This document shows positions 9,401 through 18,569 of a DNA stretch of 64,000 bases, in pieces. Location of the stretch: NCBI RefSeq assembly GCF_000478585.1, contig NZ_ARWI01000001.1, positions 1,736,001-1,800,000 of the forward strand, in the 5' to 3' direction. A program made the position numbers and the translations under genes. Each line of letters opens with the position of its first letter. Positions within the stretch are counted from its first letter, which is position 1. The stretch is from Thiomicrorhabdus sp. Kp2 (lineage in GTDB: Bacteria; Pseudomonadota; Gammaproteobacteria; Thiomicrospirales; Thiomicrospiraceae). The notes under the pieces are model-generated. The model made no database searches. It was not told where the DNA came from and saw only the letters and a program-made list of their open reading frames with translations.

Positions 9401-12400
9401 CAGTGGAACGACTTGCCCTCTGCAAGTAGCAATTTAACGTATGCGATTGTGGAATACGGCGGCATGCCAGGTGAGTCATCTGTGCAAATTTCTCAAAATG
9501 CCACCATGACGGTTAATGATAAACCTGTGGTTACGGTTTCTGATACGCCGAGCTATACGGAAAATGCAAGTGCTGTGGTCTTAGCTCCTGGGCTAAGTAT
9601 TTCAGATGATGGTGTAACATTATCAACGGCAACCATCTCAATTACAGGTAATTTTGACACAAGTCATGACGAGTTGCTGTTTGTGAACGACAGTATTTCA
9701 ATGGGAAATATTCAAGGGAGCTATGACTCTGTTAATGGTCTGTTAACACTTTCATCAGCAGGTGATACAGCAACGGTCGCAGAATGGCAATCTGCTTTAA
9801 GAAGCGTAACTTTCCAATCGAGTGATGAAGCCTTAACCGATGCGAGTAAAACAATCTCTTGGCAGGTAAATGATGGTTATTTAGATAGCTCAGTAGTGAC
9901 CGCGACATTGACTACTGTTGCCGTTAACGATGCTCCAGTTGTTTCAGCTCCAAGTGCACTCGCCATTGTTGATGGCAAAGGTGCCGATATTTATGGTGAT
10001 ATAACAGGAACTATTTCGGCCAGTGATGTTGATAGTGGCAGTTTAAATTATCAGATTGATGACAATGGCAGTGGTGTTCAGAGCATTCAAGGTCTTTATG
10101 GCACTTTAACCATTGATGCGTCAACGGGTGACTATACCTACACCCCTGATAATAGCGCTATTAATGCTCTAGATGCGGATACATCTGAAAGCTTTACTAT
10201 CAATGTTTCGGACGGGGATTTGTCTGATAGCGTGCAATTAAATATTAATGTTACGGCTACACCTGAAGTTGCTGCTCAATATGTTGAGCAAGCAAACCCT
10301 ATCTTGCCATTAACCGATACGGTCATTGATACAGCTGAAGATTATAGTGGCGGCTATATTGACTTTGAAATCGACTCAGTAACAACCACAGAGATTCTTG
10401 GGCTTGAAGATGATGGTTCTGCCTCAACGGTAGATGGTGAGGTCAGCGTGGTTGGTAATACCGTTTACTTAGGTGACGGTAGTAGTGCAAAAGTGATTGG
10501 CCAAATTGATGGTACATTCAATGGTCAAAATGGCCAAAAGTTAAGAATTAACTTTAGCGTGGACTTTACGAATGGTGATTTCAACCTCTCAACAGCAGGC
10601 CTGCTAAGTTCAAAAACAGGTGACATCATCAATATTGATGGATGGACAATCGTCAATGACCGAGTCATATTTGGTCAGGATACGATTGACGGTTTACCAA
10701 CTCCAGTAGATACAGATTGGCCTAGAACAACCAATGGGCTTGATGACACGGGAACTCTAAGTTCTTCAACATATAAAACTTATGTACACCAAGATGGAAA
10801 TGGAGATAACTCCATTCAGATGTACTCCACTATGTGGTCGAACACGGGATTTGAAGTGATTCGTGGCCCTTATATCTATTCTGATGCTTCTGTTGCGCTA
10901 GAGGCTGGAGATTCAGTTCAGTTTGATTGGAAAGCTCAAGGTGGCGGAGATGCATATGATGTTTTTGGTTATATCATTGATGTTAATGACCCAATAAACT
11001 ATCAAATTATCTTAAATGAGACAGCAAGTTCAGCGAGTGTCACAACAAATTGGGCAACAGAATCCATAGCGGTGAGTCAGTCTGGACAATACCAGTTTGT
11101 ATTTGTCTCTGGTACCTGGGATGCGACAGGCGGTACGCTTTTAGGTGCGCAGCTCTTTATTGATGACGTTAAAGTCACGCAGGCCAACGCAGCTGGTGGT
11201 TTGGAATCTTCTGTTTTAGAAGCTTTGTCCCATAAAGTGACATACCAAGATAGTGCTGATTTGAGTGCGTTGAATAGCACGGTTAATAAAAATATTATCA
11301 TTACTACAGCTTCAGGCGATGACACTCCTATAACGCATACGAGCTCTAAAGGTTTGGTGATTACTGAGGTAAATGATTCAGTGTCGTTAGACCCTGTAGA
11401 TACCATTTATCTTACCGATACCGATGGACAAGACAGTTTCAACACCATAACGAATCAGCTTAATGCAACAGACCCAGATAGTAATACCACTTTTGAGTAC
11501 AGTATTGATAACGGAACCGATATGGGTTCTTCTTTCTCAAAGGCGGGCACTTTTGGAACTCTAGAAATTAATAAAAGCACAGGTGTGTATCAATATACGC
11601 CTGACGAAAATGCGATTAATGCATTAACCAGTTCTACAACAGAAACGTTTACATTTACAGTAACGGATGGAAACGGTTCATACGATTCAAAAACACTCAC
11701 AATTGATTTGCAAGCGGTAAATGACGCTCCTATTTTAGGCGGCGGTGCAAGTCAGGTTACATTCTTTGAAAATGGCAGCCCTGTGATTGTCGATGGATCT
11801 ATTACTCTAGAAGACCCAGAAGGATTGTCTTATCAAGGCGGAAGTCTTGTCTTTAAAACGACCCTTAATGGAGAGCTTGCGGATCAGTTTAGCATTATTG
11901 AAACTAACGGTATCACCTTGAATGGTAGTAATGTCTATTCATCTGGAGCCCTGATAGGAAGCATTGATAGTCAGCAAAATGGCCAAGCGGGACAACCGCT
12001 GCGCATTAACTTGAATCAAAATGCTTACTCACTTCAGGTTGAGGCTTTGGCTCGTTCGATAGGCTTTAGTAATCCCACAGATGATTTGAGTGAGCAGTCT
12101 CGTACAGTGGTTATTGAGGTGAATGACGGTGGTAATAATGGACAGACCACAGCGAGATTCAGTTCAAAAGAAGCGACGGTAGAGATTGAAACGCTGAACG
12201 ATTTACCTGAAATTAGTATTAGTTCAGGTAGCTATATTGTCGAGAAAGTTGTGCAAACGAACCCGGATGGTACGGTTGTTTTACCTGGCATTGAAATGAG
12301 TGATCTTGATCATAATGAGCTTACCGTGGAGTTATCTACAAGCTTATATGGTGAGTTAACTGTGGATACAAGTGTTCCAAACGGTTTGACTGGTGCAAAT

Positions 12401-14812
12401 ATTACAAATAACGGAACAGGCAATGTAACCATTACAGGCACGATTGAGCAGATTAATAATACTTTATTGGCTAATGGAGGGCTGATTTATCAAGCTGGCA
12501 GTGGCAATGACATTGTCACTCCTGGGCCTGATATCTTAACCATTACGGCAACAGATGGAGCTGGAGGCGAGTTCCAGTATAGTCGCCAAGTGACGGTTCT
12601 ACCTGCTATTCCAAATGCAAACAGTGATAATGTAACCGTTTCAGAAGATGGTGTTGTCTTGGTTGATATGAGCGGTTTAGTGGCTGATATTAACGACAAC
12701 TCAGGAACTTATACTATCGGTACGGGCTCACCAGACATAACGGATCAAAGCGGTAATGTGACGCAAGCTGGAACTATTACACCGTTTGACAACAGTAAGA
12801 TTATTACTGCAGATATTGATGATGATGGCAATCCAGAAGAGATTGGTTATCAGCTAGAGCACGGTAAGCTGATTTTAAATAATGACCAAGTATTAGGTAC
12901 TGACTTTGCAAGCTTCAGTTATATTCCAGATGGAGATTTCAATGGCATTGAAACTTTTGTTTATCAATATAATTCTGGGGATGGCAAATCAAGTCATATC
13001 GCTCAAATACTGCTTGTTACTACCCCTGTTAACGATGCACCAGAAGTGCAGGCAAACAATTCGGCCTCAATTGCCGAAGATTCTGCACTCGTATTCAGTA
13101 GTGGTAATGGTAATCAAATTACCTTAAATGATGTTGACAGTGCAAATGGAGAGATGACTCTTACACTGAGTGTTAATCATGGTGCTGTAACTTTAGGTTC
13201 AAATAGCAACTTGGAGCTACTTGAAGGCGCAGATCAGTCTGCCCATATTAAGGTAAAAGGAACACTTACTGAGCTTCAAAATGCAATCAATGGTCTGAGT
13301 TATACAGCAAACCAAGACTTTAACGGTAGTGATCAATTGACTGTTCTTGTAAATGACCTTGGAAACTCTGGAGATGGAGTTGCGCAAACAGCAAGTCAAA
13401 CAATCAATTTGACGATTAGTGAGGTTAATGACACACCAACCGTTACCGTTCAGCAAGGGTCTGGTTTTGGTACGGTTGATGATAGTTCTGCTGTCGATTT
13501 ATCGGATTCTGGTGCAGTCACCTTTAATGATGTTGACGAAGGGGACACCCTTGATATTAGCTTCACCAAGGACATAAACTGGAGTCATGGGACTTTAGAC
13601 CCAAGCATCAAACAGACTCTATTAGATGGTTTCCAAGTTGTTGGAGAGGACTTGTCTCCTGGCAGCATAAACTGGAATTATGACGTTTCTGGCGTTGATT
13701 TGGATTTCTTATCTGAAGGTGAAACCATTGCCTTAACTTATACGGTAACGGTAACAGACTCAGAGAATGCAACGGCAAGTGATACGGTAATCCTTACAAT
13801 CAATGGCACAAATGATGCACCTATCATTATCAATGATAATTACGATTCAGTGGTATTAGGTTTTTCTGAACCTTATTCTCTTGATGTCACAGGCTGGTTT
13901 GGCGATGTTGATGTCAATGACCAACATACCTATGCAGTTAATGGCTTGCCAGACGGTGTTGTGTACGACCAAAACACTGGAAAGCTTTCTGGACAACCGT
14001 TAGTTCCAGGTATATTTTCCATAGAAGTTACCGCTATCGATAAAGAAGGAGCCACAGTTTCAAGAACTTTTGAGATGACGGTTACCGCACCTCCCGAACC
14101 AGCTGCTCCAACAACGCCACCAAGTTCTCCTACCTCTCCAGTGAATTTAGGTGATGATACTGCGCCTATTGTTGAGGTTGGTGTAGGTGACTTACCAGAT
14201 GGTTTAGTTGATTCAACCGCTGGACAAGAAGGTTTTGTTAGTGAACCTCTAGTTGTGAGTGGGGAAGGTTTTGAAGGTTCAGGTTTAAATGTTCCAGACC
14301 CTGTTACCAACACAACCCCACAGGGTGATCAAACAACTAAGATAGCCGTTAACGTTGGTACGGATGGTAACGTGAGTTTTGATCGCGAACGTTCAGAAAC
14401 CATTAAAAATACAGGTTTAGCCGTTGCTGAAGTCATTAAATCGGGAGACACTGTCGAGGTGTCAATTTTTGATACCGAAACCGCTCAATCTTATACCGCA
14501 ACTTTGAGTGATGGTACAGAGTTGCCAGCTTGGGTAAGTGTGGATAAGACAACGGGTTCAATTAAAGCATCACCACCAGAAGGTGTAAAAACACTTTCAA
14601 TCAGAATTAACGCGGTTGGAACATCTGGAGAAGTTAGGGTTCTTGAAATTGAACTGAGTTTTGAAGAAGAAGAGGAAGAGCTTGAACAGTTGGCTGACCC
14701 AGCATTAGTGCAAGCGGCATTATCTCCTATAGGCTTGAGTGAGCAATTATCAAATGAGATGAGTATTCAAAATAGTTATGGAGATAAATTAACGGCGTTA
14801 TTGGCAAGTTAA
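6455..14812 (+). CDS. Giant surface/secreted protein: DUF4347, cadherin-like repeats, C-type lectin
   Basis: A 2785-residue protein. The start is ATG 6455, 8 nt after GAGGAG; an in-frame TTG at 6440 lies upstream of that site. Near residue 25 is LIAALEARVLLDGAA, a variant of the LEPR-XLL N-terminal motif of very large bacterial surface proteins. DUF4347 follows (~87-235), then an Ig/cadherin-like array with many VNDAPV-type linkers. Two similar modules at ~350-540 and ~1365-1575 (each with GWTI/SWTI..RVI.G and GGDA.D..GY) look like jelly-roll or carbohydrate-binding domains. A C-type lectin-like domain (~857-1006: WNSGEPND, QWNDLP) lies between them. A putative-Ig cadherin-like domain (~2465-2545), a Pro-rich linker and an acidic C-terminal domain end the protein. 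There is no Sec signal and no RTX calcium repeats. Probably the exported substrate of the flanking genes; adhesion is inferred. Confidence 0.85.
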   Translation: MSDIRSKNQASFYAKRKPLIAALEARVLLDGAAVATAADAIVSDVDLQDQQATEQADTSASVAPTRPEAPAPTQYRAADPAANNGRKEVVFIDTGLDNYQTLIDSTHAGVEIQLLGGDYDGLTQLEMWAETAQDYDAIHILSHGDVGEFTLGAQTLNRDNLSDYSNLLSRVGGTLTESGDVMLYGCYVGADGNGRDFVDSLANLTGADIAASDDLTGANTLGGDWDLELNIGAIETQTINYSAYAGQLGAPSVSNLSPIVIDEGDPAITVDSDISFSGSSELGGGYIEFRVDSSNSGDQFTLDSGGNITVVGDNVYHSGTFIGVIDSVYNGQDGNNLRVNFESNFANPSFEDSLNSWTIGENRVILGTTVINGHTTPDDLTDPPNSGDDAGSVNSMTYSSQWSSDQKTDGQYSLRLYNSGQTTNGYDVVHGPYAFSSTFEANAGDTLYFDWRAAAGGDAFDAYGYMMKSDGSEYVTVLDATGANDSGQTNWATQSVVVPTSGDWYFVFVAGTYDFTGGRAVGGSLYIDNFQVFGDTVNDTVLNDLARQVEYQNTGVDSLETRNLTVSVVDKSGNTGSQTTSLTINQLNNAPSFSGDGSLAAVAEDSLNPSGATISSLFDSLLSDPDTSYTPADSLSGIIITADSSSVAEGEWQYSTDGSNWYSVGSVSTTDGLLLSSSSSLRFVPAAEYSGTPGSLSVHAVDSSDNTITFTSGTTRETYDTVNGDTGADSAVSASSANLNTSVTAVDDAPVLTIGSLNVVNDNSATVIAPNLTITDIDSTTISGALVQLNNLVSGDQLGFINQNGISGSYNASTGVLTLTGTATVSQYQEALRSVTLAASATDGTDRSISFTIGSAIPFEDNGHFYEAVALPNGQQTWAAAKVYAESLTLYGMQGYLATITSQEENDFILSKLPEDGWAGGSDSETEGTWKWVTGPEAGTIFSIGNDNPVTQTYSNWNSGEPNDSGGNEDALQFYASGAVPGQWNDLPSASSNLTYAIVEYGGMPGESSVQISQNATMTVNDKPVVTVSDTPSYTENASAVVLAPGLSISDDGVTLSTATISITGNFDTSHDELLFVNDSISMGNIQGSYDSVNGLLTLSSAGDTATVAEWQSALRSVTFQSSDEALTDASKTISWQVNDGYLDSSVVTATLTTVAVNDAPVVSAPSALAIVDGKGADIYGDITGTISASDVDSGSLNYQIDDNGSGVQSIQGLYGTLTIDASTGDYTYTPDNSAINALDADTSESFTINVSDGDLSDSVQLNINVTATPEVAAQYVEQANPILPLTDTVIDTAEDYSGGYIDFEIDSVTTTEILGLEDDGSASTVDGEVSVVGNTVYLGDGSSAKVIGQIDGTFNGQNGQKLRINFSVDFTNGDFNLSTAGLLSSKTGDIINIDGWTIVNDRVIFGQDTIDGLPTPVDTDWPRTTNGLDDTGTLSSSTYKTYVHQDGNGDNSIQMYSTMWSNTGFEVIRGPYIYSDASVALEAGDSVQFDWKAQGGGDAYDVFGYIIDVNDPINYQIILNETASSASVTTNWATESIAVSQSGQYQFVFVSGTWDATGGTLLGAQLFIDDVKVTQANAAGGLESSVLEALSHKVTYQDSADLSALNSTVNKNIIITTASGDDTPITHTSSKGLVITEVNDSVSLDPVDTIYLTDTDGQDSFNTITNQLNATDPDSNTTFEYSIDNGTDMGSSFSKAGTFGTLEINKSTGVYQYTPDENAINALTSSTTETFTFTVTDGNGSYDSKTLTIDLQAVNDAPILGGGASQVTFFENGSPVIVDGSITLEDPEGLSYQGGSLVFKTTLNGELADQFSIIETNGITLNGSNVYSSGALIGSIDSQQNGQAGQPLRINLNQNAYSLQVEALARSIGFSNPTDDLSEQSRTVVIEVNDGGNNGQTTARFSSKEATVEIETLNDLPEISISSGSYIVEKVVQTNPDGTVVLPGIEMSDLDHNELTVELSTSLYGELTVDTSVPNGLTGANITNNGTGNVTITGTIEQINNTLLANGGLIYQAGSGNDIVTPGPDILTITATDGAGGEFQYSRQVTVLPAIPNANSDNVTVSEDGVVLVDMSGLVADINDNSGTYTIGTGSPDITDQSGNVTQAGTITPFDNSKIITADIDDDGNPEEIGYQLEHGKLILNNDQVLGTDFASFSYIPDGDFNGIETFVYQYNSGDGKSSHIAQILLVTTPVNDAPEVQANNSASIAEDSALVFSSGNGNQITLNDVDSANGEMTLTLSVNHGAVTLGSNSNLELLEGADQSAHIKVKGTLTELQNAINGLSYTANQDFNGSDQLTVLVNDLGNSGDGVAQTASQTINLTISEVNDTPTVTVQQGSGFGTVDDSSAVDLSDSGAVTFNDVDEGDTLDISFTKDINWSHGTLDPSIKQTLLDGFQVVGEDLSPGSINWNYDVSGVDLDFLSEGETIALTYTVTVTDSENATASDTVILTINGTNDAPIIINDNYDSVVLGFSEPYSLDVTGWFGDVDVNDQHTYAVNGLPDGVVYDQNTGKLSGQPLVPGIFSIEVTAIDKEGATVSRTFEMTVTAPPEPAAPTTPPSSPTSPVNLGDDTAPIVEVGVGDLPDGLVDSTAGQEGFVSEPLVVSGEGFEGSGLNVPDPVTNTTPQGDQTTKIAVNVGTDGNVSFDRERSETIKNTGLAVAEVIKSGDTVEVSIFDTETAQSYTATLSDGTELPAWVSVDKTTGSIKASPPEGVKTLSIRINAVGTSGEVRVLEIELSFEEEEEELEQLADPALVQAALSPIGLSEQLSNEMSIQNSYGDKLTALLAS

Positions 14813-16167
14813 TGAGCAATATCGTTGCCTCATTTTCAGCTCTTATTCAAATAGAGCATCATTTAAGAAAAAGCGACTCTCTGGCGGAGTTTGGTTTTAT
14901 AATAACAAATGAACTCCGTCAGTTAATCGACTATGATTTGGCGGTGTTGCTTGAAGGTAATGGTGAGGCTCGATTCAAAGTCGTTACAATCAGTGATCAT
15001 GCTTCCGTTGATTCTACCGCACCCTTTGTCAATTGGTTAGAGAACCAGCTCTCTAAGAAAACAGAGTGCTGTACTTCACAAGAGCCTATTGTTTTAAATT
15101 CAGCATTATGGTCACAAGAAGATGTTAAAGATCTTCAAGACTTTTTTCTTGGTCATTTACTCTGGATTCCCCTCGTTTTACCGTCAGGTTCGGGAGCGCT
15201 TCAAGGGGGAGTGCTACTGTCCAGAAGCACTCCATTTTCAAATAAAGACACCGAGCTACTTTCACATATCTCTAAAACCGCTGCTCATGCGATGAACTGT
15301 CTTTCTAGAAAAGGCTGTGCAGGCCGTTGGCTCTCAACGGGGATCAAAAAGCGTAAGGTTTGGTTTTATGCTTTTTTGTTTTTAGTAGTGCTCAGTTTAT
15401 TGCCTGTTCAGTTAAGTGTCATTGCTCCTGCAGAAGTGGTTTCAAAATCTCCTATTCAAATGACATCTCAGCTACAAGGTGCAATTAGAAACATAGAAGT
15501 GATTCCTGGGCAAAGTGTTGATAAAGGGGATTTGCTGGTCGTTTTTGATGATACCCAGCAGTCAAGTCGTTATGCCATAGCCAAAAAAGCTTGGTTGAAA
15601 GCCAAGGCAGAGTTAACAACTGCTCAAAGAGGAGGATTTCTTAATAAAAATGACAAATCCAAGCTAGCAGAGTTGCAGGCCAATGTCGATTTAAAAGCAA
15701 CCGAAATGGCTTATGCCAAAGAGCTTTTACAAAAAACACAGCTTACCGCGCCAGATGCAGGCATTGTGATTATGAATGATCCCAAGGAGTGGGAAGGAAG
15801 GCCTGTTCAAATTGGTGAAAAAATTCTTTCAATTGCTAACCCTAAACGTTTTGAGTTAAAGGTGCAGTTACCAGTTAAGGATTTTATTGTTTTAAATCAT
15901 CAAACGCCTGTAAGGCTCTTTTTAGACAGTGATCCTCTTAACCCTTTAGATGTGAATATTCTTTACATGACGTATATGCCAGAAGTAACACCTCAAGGCA
16001 TTCTCGCTTATAAGTTGGTTGCCCGTTTTCAGAATGATGAGACAGCGTTAAAATCTGTACGTATCGGTATGCGAGGTACGGCAAAACTTTATGGTGAATC
16101 AGTTACGTTATTTTATTATCTATTCCGTCGGCCTATTACTTCGGTAAGGCAGTGGCTGGGTTGGTAG
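14812..16167 (+). CDS. GAF-domain / HlyD-type inner membrane adaptor fusion
   Basis: A 451-residue protein whose ATG overlaps the giant protein's stop by one base, so the two are translationally coupled. Residues ~1-170 look like a cytoplasmic GAF sensor-type domain. One membrane segment follows at ~184-204 (FYAFLFLVVLSLLPV), then an HlyD-like periplasmic part with the two lipoyl halves (AIRNIEVIPGQSVDKGDLLV ~217-236; TAPDAGIVIM ~310), a coiled coil and a barrel (to ~430). A GAF domain on an export adaptor suggests ligand or redox control of secretion, but no ligand can be read from the sequence. The next gene starts 4 nt downstream. The HlyD call is firm; the GAF call rests on overall pattern and position. 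Confidence 0.78.
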   Translation: MSNIVASFSALIQIEHHLRKSDSLAEFGFIITNELRQLIDYDLAVLLEGNGEARFKVVTISDHASVDSTAPFVNWLENQLSKKTECCTSQEPIVLNSALWSQEDVKDLQDFFLGHLLWIPLVLPSGSGALQGGVLLSRSTPFSNKDTELLSHISKTAAHAMNCLSRKGCAGRWLSTGIKKRKVWFYAFLFLVVLSLLPVQLSVIAPAEVVSKSPIQMTSQLQGAIRNIEVIPGQSVDKGDLLVVFDDTQQSSRYAIAKKAWLKAKAELTTAQRGGFLNKNDKSKLAELQANVDLKATEMAYAKELLQKTQLTAPDAGIVIMNDPKEWEGRPVQIGEKILSIANPKRFELKVQLPVKDFIVLNHQTPVRLFLDSDPLNPLDVNILYMTYMPEVTPQGILAYKLVARFQNDETALKSVRIGMRGTAKLYGESVTLFYYLFRRPITSVRQWLGW

Positions 16168-16171
16168 TAGC

Positions 16172-18301
16172 ATGTTTTCACAAGCGCAACAAGAAAAGTC
16201 TTTTTTACCCACCATTCGTCAAAACTTAAAGTTATTACAAGGAACCTCAGATGAAAGCGGTTCACCACGCTGGTTATTGTTTGATCCTATGGTCAACAAA
16301 TATTACACCCTTAGTCAAACCGCAGTTGCATTAATGTCCGCTTGGCGTAACGGTCAAGAAACAACCACATTTCTTGTAGAGTTACAAAACCAAGGTACAG
16401 AGGTTGATGAGTCAGAGCTTAACGCATTTTGTGAGTTTTTGACTGTGAATGGGCTTACCGTTCATCGTAATAGTGAAGATGTTGCTCGATTAAGCCAACG
16501 TGAAAAAGCATCAAAACACAGTCTATTCAAGTGGTTAATTCACAACTACCTTTTTATACGCTTATCATTATTTAGGCCTGACGGCTTTTTAGAAAAAACT
16601 TATCCCTACGTAAAATGGCTTTTTAAGCCACAAATCAAATGGATTATCTTGATGTTTGGTGGACTTGGAATCTTATTAACCCTGCGTCAATGGGATGAGT
16701 TCACAAATGCCTTTTCTTATTTTTGGTCATGGGAAGGTCTGGCTTTTTACATTATTACGCTGATTATCGTAAAAGTATTTCATGAGCTGGGCCATGCTTA
16801 CGTTGCTAAAAAATATCGTTGTCGTGTCAGTTCAATGGGAATTGCATTTATGGTTTTATTTCCCTTTCTATATACCGATACAACCGACGCTTGGAAACTA
16901 CAATCACGTTACCAAAAACTAGATATTGTTACGGCTGGGGTTAGGGTTGAACTATATATCGCCATGCTGGCTACTTTCTTTTGGAGCTTTTTACCTGACG
17001 GTATGTTAAAAAGTGCAGCTTTTGTATTGGCAACAACAACCTGGGTAAGTACCTTAATTATTAACGCCAGCCCTTTCTTACGTTTTGATGGCTATTACGC
17101 ATTTTCAGACTGGCTGGGTGTTGAAAACCTACAGTCGCGCTCATTTGCTTTAGGTCGTTGGGCTTTACGTAAAACATTATTTGGAATAGACCTACCTGCA
17201 CCAGAACCCTTGCCGAAAAAGTTACAAAGAACTCTTATTTTCTATGCGTGGTTTACCTGGATATATCGGTTTTTTCTTTTTCTCGGTATTGCGTTATTAG
17301 TCTATTTCTTTGCTTTCAAAGTATTAGGCATTATCTTATTTATAATAGAAATTGTTTGGTTCATTTTGCTTCCAATACAAAAAGAACTTATTGAGTGGTG
17401 GAAGATGAGAAAAGAGATAACGCTAAATCGTAAATCAATAACTTCCGCAAGCATGATTATTGGCTTAATTGTCTTACTGGTTATTCCATGGCAAAGACAG
17501 ATCACTCTAGATGCCGTCTATAAGTCTAGTAGCTATATTCGATTGTATAGCCCTGAACCCGCCACACTAGTTGCCATCTATGTAGAGTCTAGGAAAACGG
17601 TGCAAGAGGGTGAAAAGCTCGCTCAGTTGACCTCACCAGAACTTGATTTTCGTATAAAAGTGACAAAACTCAATATTGCCAAAATACAGTCAAAATTAGA
17701 CCGTATCGCTACTTTTTCCGAAGATAGATACCAAGTTGACGTGTTGCAAGAAGCACTCCAACAAGAACAAGAAGCGCTCGTGGGGCTTAAAAAAAGACAG
17801 AAGCTCTTACAAATAACATCACCCATAGATGGTGTTGTCACAGACCTTAAAACAATGACAATAGGGCAAAGTGTAGGTGTTAATCAACACCTTATCGGTG
17901 TGGTAGCACCAACTGACATTGAGTTGGTTGCCTTTTTACCTGAAAATCAAATAAGTGCCGTTTCTGCTGGTGCCAAAGGTACTTTTATTGCCAATCATGG
18001 CGAAGAGCTACAAGCAGATTTAATGGTTACTTCAATAGAAAAAATGGGAATACAGCAATTGGAATATGAAATTTTAAGCTCCGTTTACGGCGGAAGTTTA
18101 GGAGTCAGAGAAAACCAAGAAGGTAAAATGGTGCCTGAAACCCCCTATTTTTTAATCAAACTCCAAACCACAAATCTTCCAGAAAAACAGTGGATGCAAC
18201 AGACCGCAGGCAAAGTTATTGTGGAAGCAGACCCAAAAAGTGGTTTAAGCATTCTATGGGACAAAATTATGGCCGTGTTAATTAGGGAGTCAGGGTTTTA
18301 A
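16172..18301 (+). CDS. PqqD-like / M50 site-2-protease-like / HlyD membrane fusion protein
   Basis: A 709-residue polytopic protein. Residues ~15-105 resemble the PqqD winged-helix fold that binds peptide substrates (WLLFDPMVNKYYTLS). A membrane domain has FHELGHAYVAKKY with HELGH at 204-208 and NASPFLRFDGYY near 297, the two zinc-binding motifs of M50 (site-2 protease) metalloproteases. After more membrane segments (~365-440), residues ~450-690 form an HlyD-like adaptor (LYSPEPATLVAIYV, coiled coil, ITSPIDGVVTDL). Related PqqD/M50/HlyD proteins occur in peptide export loci. It may be the inner membrane engine or a processing protease for the giant protein. It closes the cluster; the AT-rich DNA after the stop holds a palindrome copy at 18355. 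Confidence 0.82.
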   Translation: MFSQAQQEKSFLPTIRQNLKLLQGTSDESGSPRWLLFDPMVNKYYTLSQTAVALMSAWRNGQETTTFLVELQNQGTEVDESELNAFCEFLTVNGLTVHRNSEDVARLSQREKASKHSLFKWLIHNYLFIRLSLFRPDGFLEKTYPYVKWLFKPQIKWIILMFGGLGILLTLRQWDEFTNAFSYFWSWEGLAFYIITLIIVKVFHELGHAYVAKKYRCRVSSMGIAFMVLFPFLYTDTTDAWKLQSRYQKLDIVTAGVRVELYIAMLATFFWSFLPDGMLKSAAFVLATTTWVSTLIINASPFLRFDGYYAFSDWLGVENLQSRSFALGRWALRKTLFGIDLPAPEPLPKKLQRTLIFYAWFTWIYRFFLFLGIALLVYFFAFKVLGIILFIIEIVWFILLPIQKELIEWWKMRKEITLNRKSITSASMIIGLIVLLVIPWQRQITLDAVYKSSSYIRLYSPEPATLVAIYVESRKTVQEGEKLAQLTSPELDFRIKVTKLNIAKIQSKLDRIATFSEDRYQVDVLQEALQQEQEALVGLKKRQKLLQITSPIDGVVTDLKTMTIGQSVGVNQHLIGVVAPTDIELVAFLPENQISAVSAGAKGTFIANHGEELQADLMVTSIEKMGIQQLEYEILSSVYGGSLGVRENQEGKMVPETPYFLIKLQTTNLPEKQWMQQTAGKVIVEADPKSGLSILWDKIMAVLIRESGF

Positions 18302-18354
18302 CCACTCTAATAAACCCGAATATAATGGTGCGAAATTAAGGACAATTCATTTTT

Positions 18355-18366
18355 ACCAGGCCTGGT
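18355..18366. repeat. Palindrome ACCAGGCCTGGT, copy 2
   Basis: Perfect 12 bp palindrome in the gap between the export locus and the tRNA genes, flanked by the same TTTT on its left as copy 1. Confidence 0.8.
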
Positions 18367-18403
18367 AAGTCTATTTATTGATTAAACATTAAATTTTAGA
18401 TAT

Positions 18404-18439
18404 AAAAAAACCCCGATTGACGAATCAATCGAGGTTTTT
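18404..18439 (-). terminator. Rho-independent terminator of the tRNA operon
   Basis: Read leftward, a strong stem AACCTCGATTGA / TCAATCGGGGTT with a TTCG loop is followed by seven T residues, 5 nt past the 3' end of tRNA-Leu. It has A-rich DNA on its other side and may also stop rightward transcription from the export locus. Confidence 0.85.
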
Positions 18440-18443
18440 GAAT

Positions 18444-18527
<84 letters not shown>

Positions 18528-18569
18528 GAATAAGTCATCTAAACTAAAGCTTAAACAACTTATAAAATA

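Noticed and set aside
7358-14313. Several long antisense open frames within the giant protein gene
   Set aside because: They are shadows of repetitive coding sequence, with no ribosome sites and no recognisable domains.
6455-14812. RTX toxin or classical type I secreted adhesin
   Set aside because: No GGxGxD calcium nonapeptides were found, and no ABC exporter gene is in the locus.
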